The position numbers were made by a program, and so were the translations under genes. Positions 54,408 through 63,199 of a stretch of DNA of 64,000 nt are shown in pieces; position 1 is the stretch's first letter; the number at the start of each line of letters is the position of its first letter. The notes below the pieces were generated by a model, which searched no databases, was not told the DNA's origin, and was given only the letters and a program-made list of their open reading frames with translations. Source of the stretch: Methylobacterium sp. WSM2598 (GTDB taxonomy: Bacteria > Pseudomonadota > Alphaproteobacteria > Rhizobiales > Beijerinckiaceae); NCBI RefSeq assembly GCF_000379105.1, contig NZ_KB900609.1, positions 7,163,345-7,227,344 on the forward strand, written 5' to 3'.

Positions 54408-56201
54408 GTGACGGTCGAGAAGGTCGCGACGCCGGTCGTGGACGTGGAGTCGATGTCCCGCAACGCGGGGCAGCTGGTCGAGGAGTTCCGGCGGGCGGTG
54501 GTGGCCTACGCCAAGCCCTTCGAGCAGGGCAAGCCCGACGCGGCGCTGGCCGAGGGCGTCACCGAAGTGGTCAGGACCCTCGGGACGGTGGCGGAGCGCT
54601 GGCTCGCCGACCCCCAGAAGGCGACGGAGGCGCAGACGCTGATCGGGGGCCAGATGCTGGCCCTGTGGGGCTCGACGCTGCAGCGGATGCAGGGCGAGGC
54701 GGTGACCCCCGTGGCGATGCCCGATCCCCGCGACAAGCGCTTCGCGGCCCCCGAATGGTCGACGAACCCGATGTTCGACTTCCTGAAGCAGGGCTACCTC
54801 ATCACCACCCGCTGGGCCGAGATCCTGGTCGACGAGGCCGAGGGGCTCGACGACCACACCCGCGCCAAGGCGCGCTTCTACGTGCGGCAATTGTCGAGCG
54901 CGCTGTCGCCGTCGAACTTCCTGGCGACCAACCCGGAGCTGATCCGCGACACGATGCGCGAGAGCGGCGCCAACCTCGTGCGCGGCATGCGGATGCTCGC
55001 CGAGGACGTCGAGGCCGGGCGGGGCGAGCTGCGCGTGCGCCAGACCGATCCCGGCCGCTTCGAGATCGGCGTCAACATGGCGAGCACCCCCGGCGAGGTC
55101 GTCTTCCGCAACGACCTCATCGAGCTGATCCAGTACGCCCCGCAGACCGAGACGGTGCTGAAGCGCCCGCTCCTGATCGTGCCGCCCTGGATCAACAAGT
55201 TCTACATCCTCGACCTCAACAAGGAGAAGAGCTTCATCGGCTGGGCGGTGTCGCAGGGGCTCACCGTCTTCGTGATCTCCTGGGTCAACCCGGACGAGCG
55301 GCACGCGGAGAAGGATTTCGAGAGCTACATGCGGGAGGGCATCTTCGCGGCCCTCGACGCGGTCGAGGCGGCGAGCGGCGAGCGCGAGGTCTCGGCGGTG
55401 GGCTACTGCGTCGGCGGCACCCTGCTGGGCGTCACCCTGGCCTCCATGGCCGCGACGGGCGACGACCGCATCGCCAGCGCGACCTTCCTGACCACCCAGG
55501 TCGACTTCACCCATGCCGGCGACCTGAAGGTCTTCGTCGACGAGCCGCAGATCCGCGCCGTCGAGGCCAGCATGCAGAGCCGCGGCTACCTCGACGGCTC
55601 CAAGATGGCCAACGCCTTCAACATGCTGCGGCCGAACGACCTGATCTGGCCCTACGTCGTCAACACCTATCTCAAGGGCAAGGCGCCGCTGCCCTTCGAC
55701 CTGCTCTACTGGAACTCCGACGCGACCCGGATGCCGGCCGCCAACCACTCCTTCTACCTGCGCAACTGCTACCTGGAGAACAGGCTGTCGCGCGGCGAGA
55801 TGGTGCTGGCGGGCACGCGCCTCGACCTCGGCAAGGTGACGATCCCGATCTTCAACCTCGCCACCCGCGAGGACCACATCGCCCCGGCCCTCTCGGTCTT
55901 CGAGGGATGCCGCTGCTTCGGGGGGCCGGTCGATTACGTGCTGGCCGGCTCCGGCCACATCGCGGGCGTCGTCAACCCGCCCGCCAAGCCGAAGTACCAG
56001 TTCTGGACCGGCGGCCCGGCCCACGGCTCGCTCGGCGAGTGGATCGCCGCGGCGACCGAGCATCCCGGCTCGTGGTGGCCCTACTGGTTCGCGTGGATCG
56101 AGCGCCAGGCGCCCGAGCGCGTCCCGGCCCGCGAGCCGGGCGGCGGCAGGCTCCCCTCGCTGGCCCCGGCACCCGGGACCTACGTGCGCGTGAAGGCGTG
56201 A
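54408..56201 (+). CDS. phaC: poly(3-hydroxyalkanoate) synthase, class I
   Basis: A 597-residue PHA polymerase of the alpha/beta-hydrolase fold. The N-terminal PhaC_N block is DKRFAAPEWSTNPMFDFLKQ. The lipase-like box is VGYCVGGT with nucleophile Cys334; the catalytic Asp is in TREDHIAPALS and the His in AGSGHIAGVVNPP. RNDLIELIQYAP and VPPWINKFYILDL are conserved blocks. Length matches class I. It polymerises hydroxyacyl-CoA on granules. Start GTG with GGAGGGAG upstream. No phaAB or phasin gene is adjacent. Confidence 0.96.
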   Translation: MTVEKVATPVVDVESMSRNAGQLVEEFRRAVVAYAKPFEQGKPDAALAEGVTEVVRTLGTVAERWLADPQKATEAQTLIGGQMLALWGSTLQRMQGEAVTPVAMPDPRDKRFAAPEWSTNPMFDFLKQGYLITTRWAEILVDEAEGLDDHTRAKARFYVRQLSSALSPSNFLATNPELIRDTMRESGANLVRGMRMLAEDVEAGRGELRVRQTDPGRFEIGVNMASTPGEVVFRNDLIELIQYAPQTETVLKRPLLIVPPWINKFYILDLNKEKSFIGWAVSQGLTVFVISWVNPDERHAEKDFESYMREGIFAALDAVEAASGEREVSAVGYCVGGTLLGVTLASMAATGDDRIASATFLTTQVDFTHAGDLKVFVDEPQIRAVEASMQSRGYLDGSKMANAFNMLRPNDLIWPYVVNTYLKGKAPLPFDLLYWNSDATRMPAANHSFYLRNCYLENRLSRGEMVLAGTRLDLGKVTIPIFNLATREDHIAPALSVFEGCRCFGGPVDYVLAGSGHIAGVVNPPAKPKYQFWTGGPAHGSLGEWIAAATEHPGSWWPYWFAWIERQAPERVPAREPGGGRLPSLAPAPGTYVRVKA

Positions 56202-56212
56202 CCCGACCTGCG

Positions 56213-56243
56213 CGGGCCGCCGGGCACGCGGCCGGGCGGCCCG
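56213..56243. terminator. hairpin between phaC and fadL-like gene
   Basis: A 9-bp perfect stem (CGGGCCGCC / GGCGGCCCG) around a 13-nt loop in the 48-bp convergent gap. Confidence 0.5.
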
Positions 56244-56249
56244 AGAGGG

Positions 56250-57548
56250 TTAGTACTTGCGGATGATCGGCGCCGGGCTGAGCGGGGCCGCCGGCGTATC
56301 CCAGCGGTACTTGATGCCCACCGACACGACGTCGGCGCTCGTGTCCGTCGTCGCCAGATAGGCGAGCGGCGCCACGTAGAGCGGATCGCCCGGCACGATC
56401 CGGACCGGGTTGCGGCCCGCCGCGAACAGGTGCGAGTAGGCGACGTCGAACTGGATCTTGTCGCTGTAGCGGTAGCTCGCGCCGATCGAGCCCCAGTAGC
56501 GGTCGCCGTCCGGCAGCCGCGTCGAGCGGTTGGCGTCGGTGATCGGCGAGACCTCGTAGGCGAAGCCCGCCCGCAGCGTCCATTGCGGGCTGACGTCGTA
56601 CTCGCCGCCGACCGAGTAGTGGAACCCGTCCCGGTAGCGCAGCGGCAGGGCCGAGACCGGGATGTTGAGGCTCTGCGAGACGATGGCCGGCGTGCCGAGG
56701 CGGGACCAGTTGTCCCACTCGAAGCCCAGATTGATGCGGAATTCCGGGGTGATGCCCTGGGTCAGGCCGACCGAGAGCTTCTCGGGCGTGTTGAGGTTCG
56801 AGCGCACCCGGCCCGGCACCACGGAGAGCACCCCGTCGAGCTCGTGGTGGATCGAGGAGCGGAAGCCGACGCCGAGGGTCGTGGTGGCGGTCGGCTGGAT
56901 CAGCAGGCCGGCCGTGAAGCCCACACCCCAATCGTCGCCCTTGAGGAGCGCGCTCGGGGCGAGCGGCGAGATGCCGACCGCTTGGCGCAGCTTGAGCTTG
57001 AAGTACTCGATGGTCGGGCCGGCCGCCACCGACAGCCAGTCGGTGACCCGGTAGCCGATCACCGGGTTGAAGTTGAGCGAGAAGATCCGCGACGAGCGGC
57101 TGTAGGTCTGGCCGGCCCAGACCTGGTTCGGCTTGGTGACGAGGCCGAACGGCGCGGCGCCCGCGAGGCCCAGGAACAGGCGCTCGCCGAGCTGGTAGTT
57201 GGTGTAGGTCGCCGGCAGCACGGCGGCCTGGCCGATGTCGCCCGATTCGCCGAGGGTGCGCAGCGGCGCGAAGGTCCCGGGCTGCGTCGTGAAGGTCGCC
57301 TGCGGCACGATCACGGTGGCGTTGTAGTCCGAGTTCCAGCCCGGCTTCATCGTGACGGCGGCCGGGTTCCAGAACATCGAGGACAGGCCGCCCGAACCGG
57401 CGGCCGCGCCCGCGAAGGCCAGGCCCTGGGCCTCGGCGCTCTGTTCCCGCAGGCCGAAGGCGCCCGCCCGCGCCCGGTCCGCCCCCGCGACGCCCGCCCC
57501 GAAGGCGAGCGCGGCCAGCAGCGCAGCCCTGCTCGTTGAGCTCAGCAC
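56250..57548 (-). CDS. FadL/OmpP1-type outer membrane transporter
   Basis: A 432-residue outer membrane beta-barrel. A signal peptide is followed by AGAFGLREQSAEAQGLAFAG and SSMFWNPAAVTM, the hatch-domain signature of FadL (N-P-A). It ends with a strand finishing KYRWDTPAAPLSPAPIIRKY. FadL proteins take up long-chain fatty acids or other hydrophobic compounds, so a link to PHA storage through phaC next door is plausible. Start is GTG with GGGGAG 6 nt upstream. Confidence 0.9.
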   Translation of the reverse strand: MLSSTSRAALLAALAFGAGVAGADRARAGAFGLREQSAEAQGLAFAGAAAGSGGLSSMFWNPAAVTMKPGWNSDYNATVIVPQATFTTQPGTFAPLRTLGESGDIGQAAVLPATYTNYQLGERLFLGLAGAAPFGLVTKPNQVWAGQTYSRSSRIFSLNFNPVIGYRVTDWLSVAAGPTIEYFKLKLRQAVGISPLAPSALLKGDDWGVGFTAGLLIQPTATTTLGVGFRSSIHHELDGVLSVVPGRVRSNLNTPEKLSVGLTQGITPEFRINLGFEWDNWSRLGTPAIVSQSLNIPVSALPLRYRDGFHYSVGGEYDVSPQWTLRAGFAYEVSPITDANRSTRLPDGDRYWGSIGASYRYSDKIQFDVAYSHLFAAGRNPVRIVPGDPLYVAPLAYLATTDTSADVVSVGIKYRWDTPAAPLSPAPIIRKY

Positions 57549-57900
57549 GTTCCACTCCCCATTATCCCGCGAGGCTCCGTCGCAGCAGCTTCGGCCGGCG
57601 GCTCAGCTTGACTCTGCCTCAGGCGGCGGCGGCGGCGCAACGCGGCCCGCCGGCCGCCACGGGCGCTGGCTATATTTGAGTAAACCTCGTTCGATGGGAG
57701 TTTCGTGCGATAGTACGAGCAGAGCGGCCGGATCCACTATTGGCATCAGTTGCAATAACTGGCGCACGCCCGCAGCGGTTGGCTGCCGCTCCGGCATTTC
57801 GCCGGCCTCTGTGATACAATTGCCACGAACTTCCGCGAGCCCGCGGGCGTTTTCGCGCCGGGGCCCGGCCGCGGCCGGGCGCGACAGGGGAGCTTTGAGC
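57549..57900. promoter_or_regulatory. divergent intergenic region fadL-like / FAH hydrolase
   Basis: 352 bp without a convincing gene. The part at 57665-57840 is unusually AT-rich for this genome (for example GGCTATATTTGAGTAAACC), suggesting promoters for both directions. I see no clear operator; a short minus-strand frame here has no coding character. GGGGAG precedes the hydrolase ATG. Confidence 0.45.
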
Positions 57901-58785
57901 ATGAGGCTGGTACGCTACGGCGAGAGCGGCGCGGAGAAGCCCGGCCTCGTCGGCCCCGACGGGACCATCCGCGACCTCTCGGGCGTGATCCGCGACATCG
58001 CCGGACCGGTGCTCGGGGCCGAGAGCCTCGGGCGCCTGCGGGCGCTCGACCCGGCGAGGCTGCCGGCGGTGCCGGCGGGCACGCGCCTCGGGCCCTGCGT
58101 GGGCGGCGTGCGCAACTTCATCGCGATCGGGCTCAACTACGCGGACCATGCGGCGGAGACGAACGCGCCGATCCCCTCCGAGCCGATCATCTTCAACAAG
58201 GCGCCGTCCTGCATCGTCGGCCCGAACGACGACGTGATCCTGCCGAAGGCCTCGGCGAAGACCGACTGGGAGGTGGAGCTCGCGATCGTGATCGGCAAGC
58301 GCGCCTCCTACGTCCACGCCAACGAGGCCCTCGACTACGTGGCGGGGTACTGCGTCTGCAACGACGTCTCGGAGCGGGAATTCCAGCTGGAGCGCGGCGG
58401 CACCTGGACCAAGGGCAAGGGCTGCCCGACCTTCGGCCCCCTCGGCCCCTGGCTGGTGACGCCGGACGAGATCCCGGACGTCCAGAACCTGGGCATGTGG
58501 CTCGACGTGAACGGCGCGCGGATGCAGACCGGCTCGACGCGCACGATGATCTTCGACTGCCGCCAGATCGTCTCCTACCTGTCGCACTTCATGCTGCTGG
58601 AGCCGGGCGACGTCATCACCACCGGCACGCCGCCGGGGGTCGGGCTCGGGATGAAGCCGCCGCGCTACCTGAAGGCGGGCGACGTGGTGAGCCTCGGCAT
58701 CGAGGGATTGGGCGAGCAGCGCCAGACCGTGATCGCCTTCGACGACTGGACCGCCAAGGTGGCGGCGGGCGAGCCGACGAACTGA
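57901..58785 (+). CDS. fumarylacetoacetate hydrolase-family protein
   Basis: A 294-residue FAH-family enzyme. The metal site ligands are in DWEVELAIVIGK (E-x-E) and VCNDVSEREFQ (Asp); the active-site region FIAIGLNYADHAAE and TGTPPGVGLGMKPP are intact. Family reactions include hydrolysis of acylpyruvates, ureidoglycolate cleavage and decarboxylation of aromatic ring-cleavage products; the substrate is not readable. The neighbouring Rieske oxygenase could point to aromatic or alkoxy compound breakdown, but a hairpin separates them. Confidence 0.9.
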   Translation: MRLVRYGESGAEKPGLVGPDGTIRDLSGVIRDIAGPVLGAESLGRLRALDPARLPAVPAGTRLGPCVGGVRNFIAIGLNYADHAAETNAPIPSEPIIFNKAPSCIVGPNDDVILPKASAKTDWEVELAIVIGKRASYVHANEALDYVAGYCVCNDVSEREFQLERGGTWTKGKGCPTFGPLGPWLVTPDEIPDVQNLGMWLDVNGARMQTGSTRTMIFDCRQIVSYLSHFMLLEPGDVITTGTPPGVGLGMKPPRYLKAGDVVSLGIEGLGEQRQTVIAFDDWTAKVAAGEPTN

Positions 58786-58793
58786 GCGGGATC

Positions 58794-58819
58794 GCCGCGG
58801 CCCCGCCCGGGGCCGCGGC
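58794..58819. terminator. bidirectional hairpin between FAH hydrolase and DUF3597 gene
   Basis: An 11-bp perfect stem (GCCGCGGCCCC / GGGGCCGCGGC) with a GCCC loop between convergent stops. Confidence 0.65.
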
Positions 58820-58833
58820 GCGCCCCGGCCGCA

Positions 58834-59250
58834 TCAATCCTTGAGGTCGTCCGGCACCTTGCCGCCGTTCTCCTCGAGCTTCCGGATCACCTGCTTGTGC
58901 AGCCAGACGTTCATCGTGGCGGTGTCGTCGGTGTCGCCGCCGTAATGCAGCTCGGCCGCGAGCTGCTTGCGGGCCGTCAGGCTGCTGTCGAGGTGCAGGA
59001 GCTTCATCAGGTCGACGATCGAGGTGCGCCAGTTCAGCGGCTGGCCGGCCTTGGCGGCGAGGCCGTTCAGGACCGCCTCGACGTCGACCTTGCCGTCGAC
59101 GGTGGGGACCGTGCCGGTGGCGGCCGGCTCGGCGGAGCCGCCCGCGGAGGGGGCGGAGGAGGCCGAGGCCGGGGCGTTCGGCGTCGCCGCCTGGGCCTCG
59201 CCGCCGAAGGGATGGAGGATCTTGCTGACGATCGATCCGAGCAGGCTCAT
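58834..59250 (-). CDS. DUF3597 family protein
   Basis: A 138-residue protein. After an Ala/Ser/Pro-rich linker (about 20-55), the C-terminal part VDVEAVLNGLAAKAGQPLNW then RTSIVDLMKLLHLDSSLTAR and AAELHYGGDTDDTATMN matches DUF3597, a small helical domain. It starts with MSLLGSIVSKILHPFG, the typical family N-terminus. Function unknown. Confidence 0.85.
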   Translation of the reverse strand: MSLLGSIVSKILHPFGGEAQAATPNAPASASSAPSAGGSAEPAATGTVPTVDGKVDVEAVLNGLAAKAGQPLNWRTSIVDLMKLLHLDSSLTARKQLAAELHYGGDTDDTATMNVWLHKQVIRKLEENGGKVPDDLKD

Positions 59251-59431
59251 CGCGGTCTCTCCTTGTGATGTGGGCCGGCGAGCGGGGCCGGCCCGGCCCA
59301 GCGCCGCCGTTAACGAAACGCCGCGTCCCGCGTTCCGGCTGCCGCGGCGGCGATGACGCGCGGCCGACTTTGCCCTAAGCAGCCGGCGCGCGCATGACAT
59401 CATGGGGCCCGGCCCCGACCCGCAGGACAGC

Positions 59432-60466
59432 ATGACAGGGGATCCCATCCGCCGCCCGCTCGACGACGTCTGGTACTGCGTCGGCGAGAGCCGCCGCTTC
59501 CGCGAGGGGCGGCTCTGTGCCGTCACGCTCGGCGAGGAGGCGATCGTGGTCGGGCGGGCGGCGGGCGGCGGCCTCTTCGCCCTGCGCGACCGCTGCCCGC
59601 ACCGGGGCATGGCGCTCTCGGCCGGGCGCCTGGTCGAGGGCCGCCTCGTCTGCCCGTTCCACGGCTGGGAGTTCCGGCCGGACGGGCAATGCGCGGCGAT
59701 TCCCGCCCTCGCGGCCCGGGACGAATCCGACTTCCGCACCGTGCGGCTGCCGCGCTTCTCCGTGAGGGAGGTGTCCGGCCTCGTCTGGATCGCGGCGGGC
59801 GAGCCGCGGCCGGACGCGCCGCCGATCCCGGAGGTGGAGTTCCCCTACGCGGGCATGCTGGTCGAGACGCTGGAGGTCGAGGCGAGCTTCGACCTCGTGG
59901 CGTTGAGCTTCGTCGATCCGGCCCATGTCGCCTACGTGCACGATCTGTGGTGGTGGCGGACCTCCAAGACCCTGCGGGAGAAGGAGAAGCACTTCGCCCC
60001 CTCCCCGTTCGGCTTCACCATGACGAGCCACAGGGCGAAGAGCGCCTCGGCGGTCTACCGCCTGCTCGGGGCGGTGCCGGAGGTCGAGATCGAGTTCCGC
60101 CTGCCGGGCGTGCGGCTGGAGCGGATCAGGGCCGGGGAGAAGCGCATGGCGAACTACACCTTCGCGACGCCGCTCGGCCCGGGCCGCACGGCGCTCGTCA
60201 ACGCGATGTACTGGAACCTGCCGCTGCTGAACCTCCTGCGGCCGCTGGCGCGGCCGCTGATGCGGCAATTCCTCGGCCAGGACCGCGACGTGCTGCAGGT
60301 CGCCCAGAAGGGCCTCGACCGGAAGCCCGCGATGGTGCTGATCGGGGAGAGCGACGTGCAGTCGCAATGGTATTTCAGCCTCAAGCGCGAGTTCCTGCGC
60401 GCCCGTGAGGCGGGCGCGGCCTTCGCCAACCCGCTCGCGCCGCGGCTCCTGCGCTGGCGCAGCTGA
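59432..60466 (+). CDS. Rieske [2Fe-2S] aromatic/alkoxy oxygenase (vanillate O-demethylase-like)
   Basis: A 344-residue oxygenase component. The Rieske centre is CPHRGMAL and CPFHGWEF. The mononuclear iron site is in FVDPAHVAYVHD (His, His), with the bridging Asp nearby. Related enzymes demethylate vanillate or oxidise ring systems using a reductase, but no reductase gene is adjacent. AGGA precedes the ATG at 59432; an in-frame ATG at 59402 adds ten residues. Substrate unknown. Confidence 0.88.
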   Translation: MTGDPIRRPLDDVWYCVGESRRFREGRLCAVTLGEEAIVVGRAAGGGLFALRDRCPHRGMALSAGRLVEGRLVCPFHGWEFRPDGQCAAIPALAARDESDFRTVRLPRFSVREVSGLVWIAAGEPRPDAPPIPEVEFPYAGMLVETLEVEASFDLVALSFVDPAHVAYVHDLWWWRTSKTLREKEKHFAPSPFGFTMTSHRAKSASAVYRLLGAVPEVEIEFRLPGVRLERIRAGEKRMANYTFATPLGPGRTALVNAMYWNLPLLNLLRPLARPLMRQFLGQDRDVLQVAQKGLDRKPAMVLIGESDVQSQWYFSLKREFLRAREAGAAFANPLAPRLLRWRS

Positions 60467-60479
60467 GCCGCGCCGCCGC

Positions 60480-60785
60480 TCAGTCGCCGCGGCGGCCCTC
60501 GCTCATCCGGTCCTTGCAGCGATAGCCGAGGAAGCACCTCCCGGCATCCGCCGAGGGACCGAAGAAGGGTTCGGTCGTCTGCTCGATCGGGCAGAAGCCG
60601 ATGTCGCGCACCAGGCGCTCGTAGGTGAAGGGCCCGGTGTCGACGATGGCCTCCCCGCGCTGGTTCAGCAGGGCCAGGACCTGGCCGCAGCGCAGGGCGG
60701 GGGCCGGCACGCGGTTCGGCAGGTCCCGGGCCAGGGCGGTGCCGGGAAGCAGCAGGAGACCGAGGATGCGGGCGAGCTTGAGCAT
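60480..60785 (-). CDS. secreted Cys-containing hypothetical protein
   Basis: A 101-residue protein with signal peptide MLKLARILGLLLLPGTALAR. The mature part has four cysteines (LRCGQVLALL, IGFCPIEQTT, GRCFLGYRCKD), suggesting two disulfides in the periplasm. Convergent with the Rieske gene, 13 bp away. Family not recognised. Confidence 0.72.
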   Translation of the reverse strand: MLKLARILGLLLLPGTALARDLPNRVPAPALRCGQVLALLNQRGEAIVDTGPFTYERLVRDIGFCPIEQTTEPFFGPSADAGRCFLGYRCKDRMSEGRRGD

Positions 60786-60873
60786 GGCCGCGGTATAGCG
60801 CGTCGCGGCCCGAGAGTCCCGGCTTCCGACGCGCGGCGCGCCGCCGGCCCCCCGCCCGATCGGCGCGCGCTCC

Positions 60874-60963
60874 TCAGATCAGCGGGGCGACCAGGAAGGC
60901 CAGGCCGACGCCGAGGCCGAAGCTGCCGGCGATCAGGAGCGCCTCGTGCAGACGCCGCGTCAT
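60874..60963 (-). CDS. 29-residue membrane peptide
   Basis: A single hydrophobic helix (LLIAGSFGLGVGLAFLVAPL) after a short basic head. Its ATG overlaps the stop of the upstream secreted gene (ATGA), which supports coupled translation. Function unknown. Confidence 0.5.
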   Translation of the reverse strand: MTRRLHEALLIAGSFGLGVGLAFLVAPLI

Positions 60964-61268
60964 CGCCGCGCCAGGCCCGCGACGCGGGCGAGGCCCGGCT
61001 CCGGCGCCTCGGCGACGCAGCGGGCGCCCTCGTAGGGCCAGGTGCTGCAGGGCCGCGCGGCCGTCCGCTGCGCGCCCGCGAGGGAGAACAGGGCGATGTC
61101 CTGCGGCTCGGGCCGGAAGGACGCCACCGGCAGCCGCTCGGTGAAGCGCTTGTCTGTGAAGCGCTTGGCCGCAGGGGCGACGTGCGCCTCGGCGCCCGTC
61201 CCGGACGGGACCAGGGCGTAGGAGGCCAGGGCGGCCAGGGCGGTGATCAGCGTGGCGGTCCGGATCAT
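60960..61268 (-). CDS. secreted hypothetical protein
   Basis: A 102-residue protein with a signal peptide (MIRTATLITALAALASYALV). A five-residue repeat KRFTD/KRFTE follows (15-bp DNA repeat at about 61136-61170). Two cysteines (RPCSTWPYEGARC) lie in the mature part. No family recognised. Confidence 0.62.
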   Translation of the reverse strand: MIRTATLITALAALASYALVPSGTGAEAHVAPAAKRFTDKRFTERLPVASFRPEPQDIALFSLAGAQRTAARPCSTWPYEGARCVAEAPEPGLARVAGLARR

Positions 61269-61472
61269 GGTGCGCTCCCCTCGCGGCCCTGCGGCCGTCT
61301 CTGGGGCGCTGTGTAGGCGCGCGGCGTTGCGCGCGAATTGCGCCGGCGCACATCGCGGATTGCGTCGCGCGGCGGGGGACGCAACACTTCGCGCCCTGCC
61401 CTTCGGGAACGAAGCCTTCAGCTGGACCGTTGAGACTCGGGATGGCCGGGCGGGACCCGGCGGAGCGGGACG

Positions 61473-61751
61473 ATGACGATGGCTGGGCTGATCCGGATCC
61501 TCTGCCTCGGCGCCGCGGGGCTGCTGCCGCTCTCCGCGCAGGCGGGGCCCCGGCGCCTCCCGCCCGACATCGACGCGACCGGGACGGTGGGCGGGCGCGC
61601 GCCCTGGTCGCAGCCCTGGGAGTACGATTCGGGCAGCGACAACGACCACCACCCCGAGCGGCCCTACTACCAGCAGGGCCGCGGCCAGCAGACCGGCGGA
61701 CCGGCCCGCAACCTCCTGCCCGACGACGGGCTTCACATCGTCCCGCGCTGA
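61473..61751 (+). CDS. secreted hypothetical protein
   Basis: A 92-residue protein with signal peptide (LIRILCLGAAGLLPLSAQAG). The mature part is polar with acidic and His residues (YDSGSDNDHHPERPYYQQGR). Its 3' end overlaps the HNH-like gene tail-to-tail by 19 nt. Unknown function. Confidence 0.6.
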   Translation: MTMAGLIRILCLGAAGLLPLSAQAGPRRLPPDIDATGTVGGRAPWSQPWEYDSGSDNDHHPERPYYQQGRGQQTGGPARNLLPDDGLHIVPR

Positions 61752-62482
61752 GCCGCCGCGAGCCGCCGGTGGGCGGCCCGCTCGCCGGCCTCGGCCGCGC
61801 ACTTGCCGACATGGGCGGCGCGGTTGACGACCTGGAGGTTCGGCACGCCCCAGTAGCCGAGCAGGCGCGGCCAGGGCGCGTCCCGGTGCTCGCGCCAGAC
61901 CTGGTAGAGGGGCACCCGGTGATCGACCTCGGCGCTGCGCAGCAGGCGCTTGCCGGTCTCCGGGCAGCGGTGGCGCTGGCGCGCCTTCAGCACCTTCGCG
62001 TGGTCGCTCGCGGCGATCCAGAACTTCCAGGCGGTGACGCAGGCGGCGTGCCAGCCGGCATTCCGGTTGGGCGCGCCGGCGCCCCAGAGATCCGCGTGCC
62101 AGCCGAAGCGGAAGACCGGCTGGCCGCAGATGCAGCAATGGCCGCGCCCGCGGGCGAAGGCCGGCTCGCGGAAGGGGGCGGGCGGCAGGCGGAAGCTCGC
62201 GCCGAGCCCCTCCTCCTTGCTGCCGAGCCGCCACGTCCAGCCCTCGGGATGGCCGCTGCGGGCGGCGAGGGCCCGGGCGAGACGGTCGGCCCGGATCACG
62301 TGGCCGCGCCAGTAGCTCTCGACGGCGAGGCGCGGGGTCGGGGGCACGAAGGGCCGCGAGAGCGCGTGGCGCAGCACCAGCGGCGGGAAGATGGCGGGCA
62401 GCGCCTTCTCCAGGCGGGCGCGGGAGACGGCGTTGCGCGCCTCCCGCCACTCCGCCGCCTTGCTCCTGCGCTCCCCCGCCAT
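61733..62482 (-). CDS. HNH-like nuclease-fold protein
   Basis: A 249-residue soluble basic protein. A zinc-type half site is HCCICGQPVF with HAACV. The C-terminal HNH-like core is RSAEVDHRVPLYQVW, NLQVVNRAAH and VGKCAAEA (His, Asn, His). The usual second Cys pair (L-C-x-x-C-H) is replaced by VVNRAAH, so metal binding or activity may be altered. GGAGGA precedes the ATG at 62482. No methylase or partner gene lies nearby; nuclease function is inferred from the motif. Confidence 0.7.
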   Translation of the reverse strand: MAGERRSKAAEWREARNAVSRARLEKALPAIFPPLVLRHALSRPFVPPTPRLAVESYWRGHVIRADRLARALAARSGHPEGWTWRLGSKEEGLGASFRLPPAPFREPAFARGRGHCCICGQPVFRFGWHADLWGAGAPNRNAGWHAACVTAWKFWIAASDHAKVLKARQRHRCPETGKRLLRSAEVDHRVPLYQVWREHRDAPWPRLLGYWGVPNLQVVNRAAHVGKCAAEAGERAAHRRLAAAQRGTM

Positions 62483-62690
62483 CCGCTCGCTCCTCCGGGC
62501 ACACTCATCCCGGCGGCCCGGGATGCCGACGCATCGGGCCGCCGACCCTCTCGAATGGGCGACACCAAGCCCGAGGCTTGGCGCCGATTCGAGAACGGAA
62601 CCCACGTTCGTGAGCAACGACCGTGGGTGTCACCGGATGGTTATCGCAGGCGGGACGTGAAGACGGGGTTGCGCGGCGGGGTCGGTCGCC

Positions 62691-62870
62691 TCAGGCGCCG
62701 CCGATCGGCTCGGTGACCTTGCCGGTCCCGGCGCAGTCCGGGCAGGACGTGCCCTCGACGCGGCCGGAGCCGTGGCAGCGGGGACAGATGTTCTCGCCGG
62801 TGCCGGGGGTACCGGGCGGGGCCTTGTCGCCGGGTTTGGCGGAATCCTTGGCGGGATCGGTGGCCGTCAT
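62691..62870 (-). CDS. small DnaJ-type zinc finger protein
   Basis: A 59-residue protein whose second half has two CxxC(x)GxG knuckles (CPRCHGSGRV, CPDCAGTGKV), like one DnaJ zinc-finger repeat pair. The N-terminal half is Pro/Gly/Lys rich and disordered. No J domain. Similar stand-alone fingers act as chaperone or assembly helpers, but the role here is unknown. Confidence 0.75.
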   Translation of the reverse strand: MTATDPAKDSAKPGDKAPPGTPGTGENICPRCHGSGRVEGTSCPDCAGTGKVTEPIGGA

Positions 62871-62920
62871 GGTGCGCTCCTCCTGACGACACATCCGCCG
62901 AGCGGGCCGGAGGGTTCCCG

Positions 62921-63028
62921 TCAGCCGGTGAGGCCGAGCAGCGTCGCGGCCCCGAAGAGCAGGACCGAGAGGACCGCGGCGGCGAGCAGGATGAGGGCGC
63001 CGCGGGATTCGCGCAGGTCGTCGTTCAT
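62921..63028 (-). CDS. 35-residue membrane peptide
   Basis: A polar head (MNDDLRESRG) followed by one helix (ALILLAAAVLSVLLFGAATL). It lies 50 bp upstream of the zinc-finger gene in the same direction. Function unknown. Confidence 0.5.
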   Translation of the reverse strand: MNDDLRESRGALILLAAAVLSVLLFGAATLLGLTG

Positions 63029-63135
63029 GAGGCGCCGTTCTCGAGTCGGCCGATCCGGCGCGGGCGCCTGCGGGCGCCCGCCGGGGCCGATCCAAGCACA
63101 GCCGGAAGCCGGTTGCGAGCCGGCTCGGCCGCGCC

Positions 63136-63199
63136 GGCTCAGCCGCGGCACGGCTCAGCCGCGGGACGGCTCAGCCGCGGGACGGCTCAGCCGCGGGAC
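63136..63199. repeat. four tandem copies of a 16-bp unit
   Basis: Units GGCTCAGCCGCGGGAC, nearly identical. The array overlaps the 3' end of a small minus-strand gene and contains its stop codon, so copy change could move the stop. Confidence 0.88.

Noticed and set aside
57603..57902. Minus-strand 99-residue frame in the fadL/FAH intergenic region
   Set aside because: It ends in a low-complexity tail, starts inside the ribosome binding region of the hydrolase and shows no family resemblance.
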